NCBI GenBank assembly: GCA_902702965.1
Contig: CACRXP010000068.1
Span: forward strand, 556,777-620,776
Origin: Spirometra erinaceieuropaei
Taxonomy: Eukaryota > Platyhelminthes > Cestoda > Diphyllobothriidea > Diphyllobothriidae
Direction of reading: 5' to 3'
DNA length: 64,000 bases
Each line of letters opens with the position of its first letter. Position 1 is the first letter of the stretch. This document shows positions 1 through 11,133 of the stretch, one piece after another. Below the pieces are notes generated by a model. The model did no database searches. It saw only the letters and a program-made list of their open reading frames with translations, and was not told the DNA's origin. The position numbers were made by a program, and so were the translations under genes.

Positions 1-2167
1 TCTGCGTGGGTGTCTCAGACCTTTCATCGGTGGGGATGCATAAAGCCCACATTAAAGTGGAGCGATTACAACCTGACACTCGGCCATCAGAGGACCGTGT
101 TATCCCGTCTGCTGGCAGTCTTCAAAGTCACGACTGTTAGCGCGTTGGATTTATTCCAGTGTGAAATGTGCACCTTTTCTGCTGGAACGGAAGGCGCTTA
201 GGTATTTAGCACATAACAGTATCTTCTATAATAAGGTCCAAATACATTCTTTTCTGATCAGAATCAACTAATATAACCCCTAAGTGTGCGTTACTTGTGT
301 CTTAAGAAAGTTGACATCTGGCCACTCAGAGATCGCACAAGGCCCACCGGCCAGGGACGAACCGAGTTAGTTTGCATGGAAACGGACGTGGTCAGTCAGT
401 GCGGTTTCTAAAAAAAACTTTGGCCAGGTGGCTCATTTATGTCCCGCGGTGCATGCTGAGCCTTCACCAAGCAGCATCGTTTAATACCATACGGACAATA
501 GTGGACACTCAGGAGTATGTTTATGCAATAAAAAACGTAAAGGATGGCCTGCTGGTTGCTTTATGTTTTAATTGCCACGTATGCCTACTCGGAGCCATGT
601 TCTTAAAGTGCCCTTGTTCACAAAAAGACAGCATTTGGCAACGCAGGACAGGCGTGCTGAATTGGCGCTTTAGATTGCATGGCCAGAATAATTAAACACA
701 CACCATTAGGGCTTACCGTTCTTGTAGAGTACATTACTTATGTCAAGACTGTGCCAGAATTCGCCATTACAGTTGTGTTGAGAGTAATAAGGGTGGATTA
801 TGTCCTACGATTGGTAAAGTGGAGCGAGTACTAAAAAACAGCCGATATTGCCTCCGTATTACAGTCCATTACCCCCGCCTTAACGTTAATAATGGCCTTA
901 CCCAGGGGCTGCATTATACCTCTAAGAGGCAGTAACCACCTGGTTTCTTATAGCCGACCTCCAGGGTTGCAGCACTCAGCCTCTTCTATCTTCTGGAAAT
1001 GGACCAGCAAGTGAGACAGCACGTTAGATAAACACCTATTCAAACGTTCAGTCGTAAAAGTCTGCGGTAAAAACGTCAAAGAAAATTGTTGCAGTCCTAA
1101 ACAAAAGATTTCTATGTTAATGGAGTATGACGTGTTTAGAATACAAACAGATGGGAGAAGAAAAAGAACGAAAAACAAAACAAAAGATCCTCACGGACCC
1201 GCCGGTAGGTGAAGCTCATCAATTCACCATCAATTTGTGCTAGGTAAGACAAGGGAATAAGTACTCTTTCTCACTTTTTTCGGCTATAAGTGAACCTACG
1301 TCAAAATGCGTCTCCATCGGTTGTGAGCGAGCACACGCATTTACGACATTCTGCATCTATAATGTAAACCCTTCGTCATTTGACCATGGCTGTAGGTTTC
1401 TGCGGAATGCGGAGAATTAACTTTTTTCGAGTTCAGGAATCAATTGAAATTGTCAGCGAATACAACAAAAAACAGAAGGATACTTGCTTTCAGTGGAAAG
1501 CTAATGTAAACTCGCAGGTTAAATGTTCGATAGTTTCTGAACTAGATGGCCTAAAAATAATCAGTATAAACTGAATATTTTGGACTTCATATCAGGCCGG
1601 CATGAGTTAGAAGGATCATTCAAGGTAACTTCCGAAAAACATATTAGAAAAAGGATCTGCAATATTTCCTCAAAATTACTTCTTTTTAAACAGACAGTCC
1701 GCTTAACTTCGTAGGATCATTTAAATTTACTTACGAATACAACAACAATTCGAAATGAATATACTGATGAAAATTTTGGCAGAGAATAATTGACATTCCC
1801 GTCTCACAAGTCATTATTGGAGAGGTTTGATTTATCGCAGCGATATTTTTACTAATGTGCAGATTGAACACCTGGAAAACAAAAAGAACATGACGAAATA
1901 TAAGTGTTCGTCAGAAAACTCGCAAGTTACTTTGAATAAATTTTTTGTTCACATGTTCTTATTTGACTTGGAACAGTAAGGATATCAGATTTTGCCTCCA
2001 CAAGACGGGGGGTTGGGGGTGGGATAACGTTTTTAAGACTGACATACTACTTATCATTCAGGATAACTCCTGAAATATTTCCTACTCACAAAGCTATTGT
2101 TTCAGTCATTTGCAAACATTTCACTGGATTGTGCGGCATACCATACTTAACAGCACAAGTACGAGCT
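1..2167. other. Unassigned DNA, no gene recognised
   Basis: I see no supportable gene here. The longest open frame (372-695 +, 107 codons) is Cys- and Leu-rich, matches no family I know, and has no neighbouring exon-like frame or other coding support. Composition is mildly AT-rich from about 1,400 onward. No SINE, PLE, foldback or telomere-like sequence is visible before 2,168. A short poly-G run lies near 2,007-2,021. Confidence 0.6.
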
Positions 2168-5063
2168 AAAGTAGGTGGGCTAACTCATGAAATGTCAGCC
2201 GAAATCCCGAAATGCGCTTTCATTTCGAAAAAATTAATTAAATAGGGTTGTAAAACTAGTCAGCCTACAACATAATTCTATAGTATTTCAGTTACCACAG
2301 GATGCCAGCTTTCGAATGAACTTCCCTCCGGCTGCATACCAAAACTACACTCTGCAACAATGACTAGTTAATTAGCATGGATTTTGCTCCTTGTTTTTAG
2401 ATAATCTTAAAAGACCAACTATTTTTCATGAAAAACATGCATAAAAATTCATTCATACGTTCATTCGGTAGAAAAGTAGGTCTTCTTCTAATTTTATACT
2501 CGAAAGAGGGACATATTTCGGTTTTTTAAAGACTTTCTAATTGTGGGACTTTTAAATACGTGAAATGGTCGTTCAAAAATCGCCATGTCCCTGCATTTAA
2601 CAATGTGGTTCGAAAAGTTAACAATGTGGATCAGATCCACTGCAAAATTTTTCTAACCCTTTATGGTCCCCCTTTATTAGCGTAGAGAAATGCGTGGTTT
2701 TTCGTACGCGAAAAATATCGGACTTGTAGTTTCGAAGCCCTGAATCCAAGTGGAACGGTAGAGTGGGCTCGAAATTATTCGGGAATTGGGAAAGTTCTTG
2801 AAAACCGAATTATACCCTTCTGTCGACTGTGAGATTGGAAGAAGACGTCATGTTCTACCGAATGAGTAAATGAATGAATCTTTCTGTGCATGTTCTCCAT
2901 GATACGTACAGTGCGTGACCTAACTCATGAAATGTGTCGAAATTTACGAATGATTGCCAATCATTCGCAAACCGACGCCATTTCATGAGTCAAACGTCTA
3001 TAATAATTAAGTACAAATTTAAAATAATTAAAAACATAAAAGAAATATTGTAGGCAATGTTGCGTTGTTAGGAAATTTCGATTTATTTTGAAAAGCGCAA
3101 TATCCCGAAAACGTCAGAAATGGCTCTAATCAAGTAAAGTTCGTTTTCAGATGTATAGAATGTATTCCCATACCAAACACGTATTAACTATGAAATCAGA
3201 CTTAAAATGACGTCTAATAACAGCGTTATAGTGAAGTTTGCATCTAAATATCGTTAAATAAGTAGTGTGACTTCATATATGACGGTTTGTCAACGGCCTA
3301 CATTCCGAGTGTAGATTCCAAAACAGTTTTCCAGGGATTCGTGTAATCCTTCACTTGTTTGAGTTAAATGAGATGGGGTTCAACAAGAGAAACTGGATTT
3401 TGTTTGATTTCGCCGATGGGGACGTCGTAGGGACAAAAGTATTCATAAGGTAACATGCCATGAGACCGGTCGGTGCCTAATAAATTTAAATAGAACTGAC
3501 AGGCGTGATCGTAAGTATACCATTTTGTGTTTATAGAGAGAACTTTTCTTCAATTAAATTCATTCACACTTTTCCTTCGTTTTGGATCACGTTTAGTTTC
3601 AGATCGGCCTCGAAATATTGCTAAATACTTCATGATTTTCAGTGTTTTCACCAGATCGTGCATAAAGACAAATTCTGAATTCCCTGTCTGTGGAGAACTG
3701 TAAAATAAGATCATTCTTGAAGGCATTTACCAAATCTGTGAGTGTTCTGGCGCTCCTTTTCATGAAGATGGTCGTTTGGGTCACATGTGAAGACTCATTC
3801 AAACATAAAACTGCATTGTCCAGAAAAATGGCTGTCCAAAACGGAAGTCATCAACGAATATGCCTTCGGTCTGTAAGCAAACTGTCCTTAATAAGTTACC
3901 TGTTTAGGACTTGCTTTATTATTGCACTCCGTTGACGGATCTATGTGTACTTTGCATTTTTGCACGGTGAGACCAAGTAAAAATTTGACGGAATCTTTCA
4001 CTTTCCATGAGAAATATTAATATTTGTCTACTGTGAACGCAATAACATGCCCTCCTCTATACATTGAGGTCATTTCCACTGTTTTTGCTCGCTTTTAGAA
4101 TCCGTTCTTCGGTTATGAATGCATGACAGAGCGTCAATATAAATACTGATATTTTGATGAAACTAAAAATGTTTTGCTAGTTCTTTTTCTAAAAAAAGTA
4201 TGCACAGAAGCTAAAATACTGGAAAAGTAGTGTGTCAAATGTCTATAGCTGGAAATATCCATTCCGTAGTGGTCATCTAGGTGACATCAGGTAGACTTTT
4301 CCAAACGGCGAAAAACGTTTCAGCCCATTTAAACGAAGGAATCTCTATCTGCGTTATTATTGCACTTTAGGGCACCAATTCGCACATATCTGCTAATTTG
4401 ACATAAAGGAATTGATGAAACATCTGGTTTTCTTAAAATAACCTTTTTGTTAGGAGATTGATAACCAGGGTCAATATCGGGCATGAAATAAAATTTATAG
4501 TCCAGCTAAATCTGTTTATTAAAACTGTCGAATGTAAAGTACTATCTTTTTAATGAAAAAGTTGCTCAGATGCGTAACTTAAGTCTAGGACATGTATTAA
4601 CATATGAAATTGTACGAATATATCCCAACGTCTATTTGCGCTAAAAGTAACTAATATTTCACCTGATATAATTACGCAAACACAATTTCTGAACAAGAAA
4701 AGAACATTTCATTGAAGAATGTGGGTGAGCAAAAGAAATGCGCCACGTCAAAGGCGTCAAAAATTCTCTAATTAGTTTTCGTTTTCAGATTTCATGAGAT
4801 AGGTTATGTACTGTAATTGGACTTTTAGGGGCATCGAAAATCAATGAGAAAAATCCATGCTACTTAAGTAGTCATTTTCGCAAAGTGTAGTTTTTGCATG
4901 CAGCCGGAAGGAAGTTCATTCGACAGCCGGCATCCTGAGGTAACCGAAATACTATAAAATTATGTTTCAGACTTAGTTTTAAAACCCTTCTTTATTAATC
5001 TTTTCGAAACGAAGACGCATTTTGGGATTTCGGCTGACATGCCATGAGCAAGCCTATCTACTG
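2168..5063. mobile_element. Foldback (long-TIR, TA-type) element, split by a nested element
   Basis: The left half (2,168-2,906) begins with GTAGGTGGGCTAACTCATGA and matches the left half of the clean copy at 48,756-49,748. The right half (4,816-5,063) matches that copy's right end, including the mirror of GTTTCGAAAAGATTAATTAA. Between them lies a 1.9-kb insertion with its own inverted ends. No transposase frame is visible. Long inverted arms, a terminal CAG...CTG and TA flanks in better copies suggest a non-autonomous Tc1/mariner-like foldback or MITE. The superfamily is inferred from the TA target and CAG start only. Confidence 0.75.
2909..4813. mobile_element. Nested TA-flanked element with short TIRs (1.9 kb)
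   Basis: It begins CAGTGCGTGACCTAACTCAT and ends with a mirror-image sequence (ATGAGATAGGTTATGTACTG). It is flanked by TA at 2,907-2,908 and 4,814-4,815. Removing it joins ...CCATGATACG-TA-ATTGG..., which agrees with the uninterrupted sequence in related copies (for example near 59,474), so the boundaries are well supported. The interior holds only short frames. On the minus strand near 3,380-3,530 and 3,599-3,802 there are modest open stretches that I cannot assign to a transposase. It is probably a decayed or non-autonomous relative of the foldback it sits in. Confidence 0.7.
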
Positions 5064-5065
5064 GC

Positions 5066-5165
5066 CATGCACTGTTCCATCGGTATTCTGCTGCTGCATG
5101 ACACGGGTGCGAGGGGTTCGGCTTGCCAGTGGGTGCTTCAGCGCTTCCTGTGTTTTTTTCTGGTA
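5066..5165. repeat. Short dispersed repeat (also at 20.6 kb)
   Basis: About 100 bp shared with 20,600-20,705. Both contain a GGGGTTCGGCT core followed about 30 nt later by TTCCTGTGT and a T-rich GGTA stretch. It lies between the foldback and the PLE that follows. The nature of the repeat is unknown. Confidence 0.5.
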
Positions 5166-5169
5166 AATA

Positions 5170-6470
5170 CCCCACCGTTAACCAATGAACCACCCTTATG
5201 ATATTATCCGCGACACGAACTACCCGGTAGGCATGCAAATGGGACAGTTAAAAAAACTACTGACACGTTGCACGCAAAATGTTCAGTTTTTCTGCAATGG
5301 TCTACTATACAGACAAATAGACACCGTTGCGATCGGCTCACCACTTGGCCGTTTCTCGCGAATGTCTTCATGGACAAATTTGGGAAGACAAGGTTACAAG
5401 GTACTATAAGTGATACGTGGACGATATTCTCTGCCCGACGGATCATACAACCGACGCAGGCGTCCTGGTCCAAAAGCTTAGAGGTGCACACCCCTCGCTG
5501 AAATTCCCTGCAGAGTTTGAGGCAGATAACGAAAACGCATTCCTTGATGTCCTCCTGCACAGACATGACGATGGATCTACCCAGTGTAGAACATTCCGAA
5601 GGAAAACCTGGACGGGACAAGACATTAATTTTTACAGCTTTGCTCCCCTAAATATTACATGCAATTTGGTCCAGGTATTGGCAGCTAGAGTGCGGTATAT
5701 CTGCTCTCTGGAGACTTTTGAAATAGAACTCAGGCAGCTGCGGGATATACTCTACGAAAACGGATATCCAGAGAGATTTGTCCTCTGAAATATAGGGGAG
5801 CGCACTGCAAAGCCCACCATGTTAACTGCAGAAAAGAAAGGCTTATTTATAAGATTGCTTTTTCAAGGGGACGCAGCAAGTGAACTGGTAAGAAGACGTC
5901 TGAAGACAGCGATCATTAAAGCTTCCCCAGCGGTAGATTTACGCATATGTTTCACGAAATCTCTCCTCCTACACCTGGGAGGTAAAGACCAACTACATCG
6001 AGGTGTATTTACTCATTCATTTCCCCCCTGTGGAGCGGGATACATTGGTCGTGAAACGAGGCGCCTGGAGAAGAGAGTACGCGAACACATACCGGTCTGG
6101 TGTGGCAGAGGTGGAAGCAAACGAATTGCGAGTTTCATTCTCGCAAATCTTGTCGATATGATACATCGAGTCGATGCCAAAGAGGCCTTTCAGGTTGTCT
6201 ACCGGACACCAGTAAGCTTTTCCAGAGGCCTACGCCGGCGGACGCAAACTACAGACGAGACAGTGGCTATACAGCTAGCAAATCCACTGCTATGTTGTCA
6301 GATGACGGCGACACAGGCGCTCTGTCTTTGTGGTCAACGCCGACCTCCAGATGATCATTGCACGCCGCCCCAACATCCTGATGGCAGTGATGTGTGCTTA
6401 GCGTACCCGACGTACAAACATCACTCACAGTCTATGTTACCCACCTTTGCCCGGTGGTCATAACATGCCA
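5170..6470 (+). mobile_element. Penelope-like element, family 2, 5'-truncated and degraded
   Basis: A PLE fragment containing the second half of the reverse transcriptase, the RT-to-endonuclease linker and a GIY-YIG domain, broken by frameshifts. The downstream tail (about 6,440-6,570, with CTCGCCATGCGG) recurs as a short relic near 17,575-17,690. It is the same protein lineage as the minus-strand element at 27.4-29.3 kb and differs from the HHR-tailed PLEs elsewhere in the window. I found no hammerhead core in its tail. No convincing TSD was found. Confidence 0.8.
5185..6463 (+). pseudogene. PLE reverse transcriptase / GIY-YIG endonuclease relic
   Basis: Coding remnants lie in several frames. 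Near 5,270-5,350 is a QIDTVAIGSPLG stretch (RT palm motif before the catalytic box). YVDDIL follows at 5,414-5,431 with both catalytic aspartates kept, then FLDVLLHRHDDGS and RKTWTGQDINFYSFAP, typical of the RT-thumb part of PLEs. From 5,819 a second frame carries the linker and a GIY-YIG-like block with CGAGYIGRETRRLEKR and REHIP. PLE proteins prime reverse transcription at nicked target DNA, the nick being attributed to the GIY-YIG domain. The N-terminal RT and start codon are missing, and at least two frame breaks make this copy inactive. Confidence 0.8.
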
Positions 6471-7139
6471 ATCTCGCCATGCGGGTGGCGTGGGAACGAT
6501 GAGTGTGAAAAGCCCCTGAGTCACTTACCAACCCTGTGAACTTCTCATATTTTCAATTTCTATGTAACAGTTTTGGTCTGATGATGTTTGACAAAATGGG
6601 GTGTGCCGCATACCCGAAGGGCAGTATCAATGGATGTTTCGCTAATATGCAAATTGAGTAATCACCAAAATGTTTTAAAGTTTTCCCCAAGTATAACTTT
6701 ATTATGGCTGACACCAGTACACACTAGCGTATAAATCAAAAAAAGCGTAATGGATTGCGTGATGGGTAGAGAAATAAAGCATTCAGTTCATTTGTTCCAT
6801 AAAAGTTGTTTTCATGTATGCAGTCATCAAAAAACCAGTGGTATCAATTCTCACTGCAGAAGTTAGTAGCCTTGACTCGGCTATCTATTATACCTGGCTT
6901 ACAGGGCAGCATAATGATAGCAACCGATCTGTTCTTATTGCAGGATGAAAATGATCACTTTAACTTTGCTTACAGGTTAACTCCACAGAGCCCCAAAATA
7001 GTCGTTCCGGTGTCCCTAACTTTTTCGGAAAAAAATTTATAAATAACAACAGCTGTTGCAGTGTTGCTTGTATAATCGGAATCTCAAGGCTTTTGAGCGT
7101 CTGCTTTGTCATGATCAGCAAACCATGGTCCTCAAAGCT
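6471..7139. other. Unassigned DNA
   Basis: No gene recognised. The first 100 bp still belong to the family-2 PLE tail (shared with 17.58-17.69 kb). A CTGATGA at about 6,580 has no GAAA partner and is not scored as a ribozyme. Short frames at 6,806-7,042 show no family resemblance. Confidence 0.5.
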
Positions 7140-7515
7140 TGGTATGCGCCGGCGGCTCTCCGGTAGATATGCTTGCACTGCCCCTGGATATACAGGTCGT
7201 ATGCATGGCCGCCCAGTCATCTACGTCATTTCTGTTGTTGTTGTTGTTGACAAAAATCCAGGTCAGATGTTTGTTGTGAACTAGGACGTGCGGAGTGGAG
7301 CGCCCAGGCGGAGGTTCAGCCGCGCCATCCACCTGCGTCCTCTTCGGCCTCCAGTCTTCTTGACTCTGTTTTGACATCGGGTCCAGGAAGGGAGGAGGAG
7401 GAGAGGGTTTGGTAGATGCTGCGCAAGTCTACTCTCACTACAGACTAATTCACGTGTAAGTCAGCGTACCTGCTCTCATTTTACTATGGAGCACACGAGG
7501 GACATTATCGATAAA
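7140..7515 (+). repeat. Dispersed repeat, direct copy at 50.13-50.49 kb
   Basis: This stretch aligns in the same orientation with about 50,130-50,490. Shared landmarks are GGTAGATGTGC-like and GTTTGTTGTG words, a CCTGCGTCCTC/CCTGCGCCCTC block, a TTTTGACATCG/TCTTGACACCG block, and a closing TGGAGCACACG followed by GGACAT. A (GTT)n run at about 7,229-7,247 is present in this copy. No coding potential is evident. It may be a long SINE or an unclassified retroelement 3' end. The PLE pair that follows sits directly after it. Confidence 0.65.
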
Positions 7516-7590
7516 AATGGTCAAACTGATAGAAACGAACAAGCGAGTTCCAGGTAGCAGCTCAGAAGACGAAGATGCGATCACTGTAAC

Positions 7591-7650
7591 AAGACATTTA
7601 TTGGCCTGAAGTTTCGAATTCCCACTCGAATCCAGCCTCAGAGACAGTCA
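7591..7650 (-). ncRNA. Hammerhead ribozyme relic (PLE tail)
   Basis: On the minus strand the order is CTGAGGC, a stem II hairpin, CGAAAC and then the AGGCCAATAAA tail. The last core base of CTGANGA has changed from A to C and stem III reads ACUUC instead of ACGUC, so cleavage is not expected. Confidence 0.6.
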
Positions 7651-7762
7651 CAGATAAAGGTGATGGTGGCACAAAGACTGCAGCGTTTATAGCACGTAGC
7701 TGCCGTGGGACCATATGCGCACTGTAATTAACAGCTCTCGCAATCCCCGCTGGGGTCGTGAT

Positions 7763-8110
7763 TTATGCGGTGGTGGCTTGTCGGTCCGAGTTGGAGTCGT
7801 TAATTGCAGTGAATTCATCATCCGTGCTGGATGCTAGTGTGACGATAGATCGGCAAATTGGCTCACTGTCACTGGGATAATTGTTCGCCCGCGCCCTCCC
7901 CACGTGACTGATTCCCCTGCCCAGAGAAACTCTCAGCACGGAATATGGTACCGGAAGATCATTGCGCCTTTTGATGGATTGCGAGCCTGAGAACCATGGC
8001 TCGAGCAGCTCGCGGCTCACGCGGTTGTCACCCCTTGCGAGGATTTCGGCCTCTTGAAATTCGAAAACATGGCCGGGTGCATGACCAGTGGATACGAAAA
8101 CGACACCAGA
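7763..8110 (-). pseudogene. PLE GIY-YIG C-terminal region (left half of pair)
   Basis: The minus-strand frame carries the region downstream of the GIY-YIG core: HVFEFQEAEILARGD, LLEPWFSGSQSIKRRND and VPYSVLRVSLGRGISH. These blocks are conserved in the other HHR-tailed PLE copies here (8.4, 31.8 and 10.5 kb). The frame is open to a stop near 7,763, but the GIY-YIG core and everything upstream are missing, so it is a 5'-truncated fragment. Its start codon is not original. Confidence 0.8.
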
Positions 8111-8114
8111 GACC

Positions 8115-8748
8115 AAATCCAACCGGCCCCAAATTTTGGCCGGCTCTTCGGTCCGTGAAGAACGTCTCGGAAGCCGTCAGTCGGCTTGTCACTCCACTTG
8201 GAGTTGGGGTTGCACACAGGCCGGAAGCAACCATCAGGCTCCAAGTCATGAGGCCGAAAGACCCACTGCCATGGCAGCAGACGTTAGGAGTTGTTTACTG
8301 GATCTGGTGCGGCGGCGGACAGAGCAACTACGTCGGAGAAACTGGAAAATTACTCCGCATGTGAATTACCGAGCTCGCAGCAGCAGTGAGGTGGGGAGAT
8401 GCTAACTCTCAGGTGGCGGTTCATTCGACGGGACCCGACCATATTTTCAAGTTTTATGAGGCCGAAATCCTCGCAAGGGGTGGCAATTGCGTGAGCCGCA
8501 AGCTGCTCGAGTCATGGTTCTCAGGCCCGCAATCCATCAAAAAGCGCCATGACCTCCTGGTACCATATTCCGTGCTGGGATTTTCTCTGGACAGGGGAAT
8601 CAGTCACGTGGGGAGGGCGCGGACGAACAATTATCACAGTGACAGTGAGTCAATTTGCCGATCTATCGTCACACTAGCATCCAGCACGGATGACGAATTC
8701 ACGACAATTAACGACTCCAACTCGGACCGACAAGCCACCACCGCATAA
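8115..8748 (+). pseudogene. PLE linker, GIY-YIG and C-terminal region (right half of pair)
   Basis: It starts in the linker (RSVKNVSEAVSRLVTP), continues through a conserved VAHRPEATIRLQV block into GVVYWIWCGGGQSNYVGET (the GIY and YIG parts of the nuclease fold), then shifts frame and resumes with AAAVRWGDANSQVA and the C-terminal blocks through 8,748. The frame break just after the GIY-YIG core, together with the missing RT, makes it non-functional. The Cys after YWI has no partner Cys two residues on, unlike the lineage at 37 and 52 kb. Confidence 0.8.
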
Positions 8749-8855
8749 ATTACGACCCCAGCGGTGATTGCGAGAGCTGTTAATTACAGTGCGCATATGG
8801 TCCAACGGCAGCCACGTGCTATAAATACTGCACTCTTTGTGTCACCATAACCTTT

Positions 8856-8918
8856 ATCTGCGACTGTCTCTGAGGCTGGATTAGAGTGAGAATCCGAAAC
8901 TTCAGGCCAATAAATGTC
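8856..8918 (+). ncRNA. Hammerhead ribozyme relic (PLE tail)
   Basis: The core is CTGAGGC (8,870-8,876), then a stem II hairpin closed by GGATT/AATCC, then GAAAC (8,896-8,900) and CTTCAGGCC. It has the same A-to-C core change as its partner at 7,591-7,650. A TATAAATA box lies 50 nt upstream (8,820-8,827). Confidence 0.65.
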
Positions 8919-8961
8919 TTGTTACAGTGATCTCCTCTTCGCTTTCTGAATGGTCGGACTG

Positions 8962-9599
8962 CCACAACTAATATCGTATTTCAAATTTTCAGCGAATGAA
9001 TATATTTTTTGTTATTTGACAGAAATTATATTAATTGCCTCAGAGTCCACGGGAATAATAAATCGCTCATTTTTTATTAGTCCAAATGACACAACTTGTT
9101 AAATTGTCGATTGAAGAGAAGATTTGATATATCTTTATTGTTTACTGGCAGGGATATTTTGTGAAGATAATGCCTTAGCCGACAAAATGACCTAAGAATT
9201 AGTTTAAAATTAGGAAAAGCATTCAGATTAACAGCTCGGATCATCCGTTTTCTTAAGCGAATCATAATAGTTCAGAACTCGATCATATGAACAATATTCT
9301 TAAAAGGGGATTATTTTGCCCCGTCCGAGTTAACGCAGATCCCGCATTCGCTATGTTTGTGGTCAAACAATTTCGGTTTAATAGACACCACGACGGGAAT
9401 ATTTTTCTGACCTAACAGCTACTTTGATAGGGAGTTGATCGAGGGCAATCAGTTCGAAAAAAGTCTCTCTCGCAATTTGAATATTTTGAAAGGTGAGGAA
9501 GACTTTTTTTGTCAAAGCAAAGCTAGGACAGAACTGTTTAAATGACCCCAAACACGGGAATAGGAACCTCTCACCCACGTAATAGAGGTGATCAGTGTC
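8962..9599. other. Unassigned AT-rich DNA
   Basis: No gene or repeat recognised. Short frames on both strands (for example 9,077-9,265 and 9,378-9,578, minus) have no family signature. Confidence 0.5.
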
Positions 9600-9745
9600 C
9601 TAGCCCTAGTACTAAACCCAACCGAAGCCTGAACAGTAAAATTAACCTTAGCCCCAACCATGCCCCTAACCCTAACCTCAACCATAAGGCTAACCCATGC
9701 CTTGCCCTAACCCCAACCCTGATCCTAAGTCTAACCCTAATTTTT
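9600..9745. repeat. Degenerate CCCTAA-like tract
   Basis: A run of CCCTAACC, CCCAACC and CTAACCC variants. It is the C-rich strand of a TTAGGG-type array with so many substitutions that only a few perfect units remain. It is interstitial and not a chromosome end. No inverted flanks of the kind seen at 11.13 and 39.09 kb were found. Confidence 0.75.
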
Positions 9746-10190
9746 CTGAATTTTAGCTGAAAGCCATCTATATTACGGCGGCACGTATTCCCATGTCCTG
9801 CAGGGGGCACATAGACAATTCCTGCTTAAAGTCAGTCTGCCAGCCCCGTTTATATCATTCGAAACAGCAATTACAAATGGCTGAAAATGTGTGTGTGTGT
9901 GCGACAGAATCCAGGACTTGTCACAAAATGAGAACACAGACCTGGTTACAGTACGACAACTGAAATATAAATGTGAAAGCTCGAAAAATCAGTAGATGTC
10001 TGTAAAACCGTTTTGAAGGAGTCGACATTAGCAAAAGCACGCTTTCGATTATTCATAGTCACGTCTGTGCGATGCTATATATCAGGGCAGGCGGCAAAGA
10101 GAGACGGAAGATCAAAAGCAAATAATTACAAGTTTGGTGTGAGGAAGGGGTGTTGAGGGCTGTCTGGACTGGCCAAAGGGGTGAGAGGGA
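9746..10190. other. Unassigned, with a short GT microsatellite
   Basis: A (GT)n run lies at about 9,887-9,901. Nothing else is recognised. Confidence 0.5.
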
Positions 10191-10685
10191 TTAGTATCTA
10201 ATCCCAAGGGCAGGTAAATAGTGGAAGATGCTGGTCGGCTGCGTTTGATTTCTGCTGCTGTAACGCGACGTGGTAGGGTGCTGGTAGGAGGATGTGTCGG
10301 ACTCAGTTTTGGCCAAGATAATTGGTAGGCTTGAATAGATGTCTGTTGCGAGCATCAGATTGGGTTGGACAGGGGAATAGGAGTCCTCCGTATTACAAAT
10401 GGTTTCGAGTAAAATTCCAGGGGAGTATGCTGGTGTTATGATTGCTCGACCATCTGACCCATCGACCCTAGTGTTGGGAACAGTGTTCACCTGTGTGCTC
10501 CCCGCGTGGCTAATTACTCCGCCTAGGTAAAGCCTCAGCACCGAATACGGGAGGGAAGGCCGTTGCACTCGTTAATAGACTGGGGGTCAGTGAACGATGC
10601 CTCGAGCAGCCCGCGGCTCACGCGGTTGTCACCACTAGCGAGAATTTCGGCCTAATCGAATTTGAATGTGTGACCGGATTTTGTC
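10191..10685 (-). pseudogene. PLE C-terminal fragment (HHR-tailed lineage)
   Basis: The minus-strand frame contains LPYSVLRLYLGGVISHAG followed by a GRAIITPA block, matching the same blocks in the 31.8-kb and 43-kb copies. Just upstream on the minus strand, the region near 10,590-10,680 matches the LLESWF...GP area and the Ile-Leu-rich EAEILA block. The GIY-YIG core is absent, and no HHR core is visible downstream. This is a fragment truncated at both ends. Sequence near 10,250-10,280 also resembles a short piece at about 20,005-20,030. Confidence 0.7.
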
Positions 10686-10714
10686 CAGGGGAGTAAATGT
10701 TCCAGTGTACCAAC

Positions 10715-10780
10715 TTCAACTCTGACCCTAGCTCTAACCAAAATCCCAACCCCAACCCTAGATCAGACGGTAGTTTTAAC
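10715..10780. repeat. Degenerate CCCTAA-like tract
   Basis: Short block with CTAACC, CCCAACCCC and AACCCTAG variants. Confidence 0.6.
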
Positions 10781-11133
10781 CCCTCCTTCCTTGGAATTTA
10801 GCTCTAGGTCGCCCGTAATACGTTAGGATAGGACTTATTACCGTGTGCTACCGGCAGGCCAACAAGACTACCACCGTCTATGCTCTCACAGATATCCGCT
10901 GGCACAGAAATTTGGACTGTCTCCCAAAAACTTCGTGGGTGACTCGAAGTAACTGACTGGTGCTCTTTGCAGAAACTTGAAAGGGCTGCCCATCTTTATC
11001 TGCGGGACGAAGAAGGGGAGTGCTAAAGGAAATTTTTTTTATGCTGGTCTCTGAGTACCTACGTGCGCTAGGGGAGATCAGCCAACTTTGAAGAGGTTCG
11101 CTGGTCAGGTCCTCCCAGAAACAGCAGTGGGTC
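10781..11133. other. Unassigned DNA
   Basis: No gene, repeat or RNA recognised. Confidence 0.5.

Larger units (their letters stand above)
7529..8948. mobile_element. Double-ended PLE insertion: two truncated copies facing outward
   Basis: A minus-strand copy (about 8,100 down to 7,529) and a plus-strand copy (about 8,115 up to 8,948) meet near 8,110 and point away from each other, so each side of the insertion ends in a PLE 3' tail. The flanks are AATGGTCAAACTG (7,516-7,528) and AATGGTCGGACTG (8,949-8,961), a 13-bp TSD with two mismatches, which indicates a single integration event. Both tails carry the same mutated hammerhead (CTGAGGC for CTGANGA), so both copies come from one source lineage. 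Both have a TATAAA-type box about 50 nt before the ribozyme. Confidence 0.85.

Noticed and set aside
3690..3935. 81-codon frame as the transposase of the nested element
   Set aside because: No DDE/DDD signature and an equally long antisense frame overlaps it.
6573..6610. CTGATGA motif suggesting a hammerhead in the family-2 PLE tail
   Set aside because: No GAAA box or stem III follows at a suitable distance.
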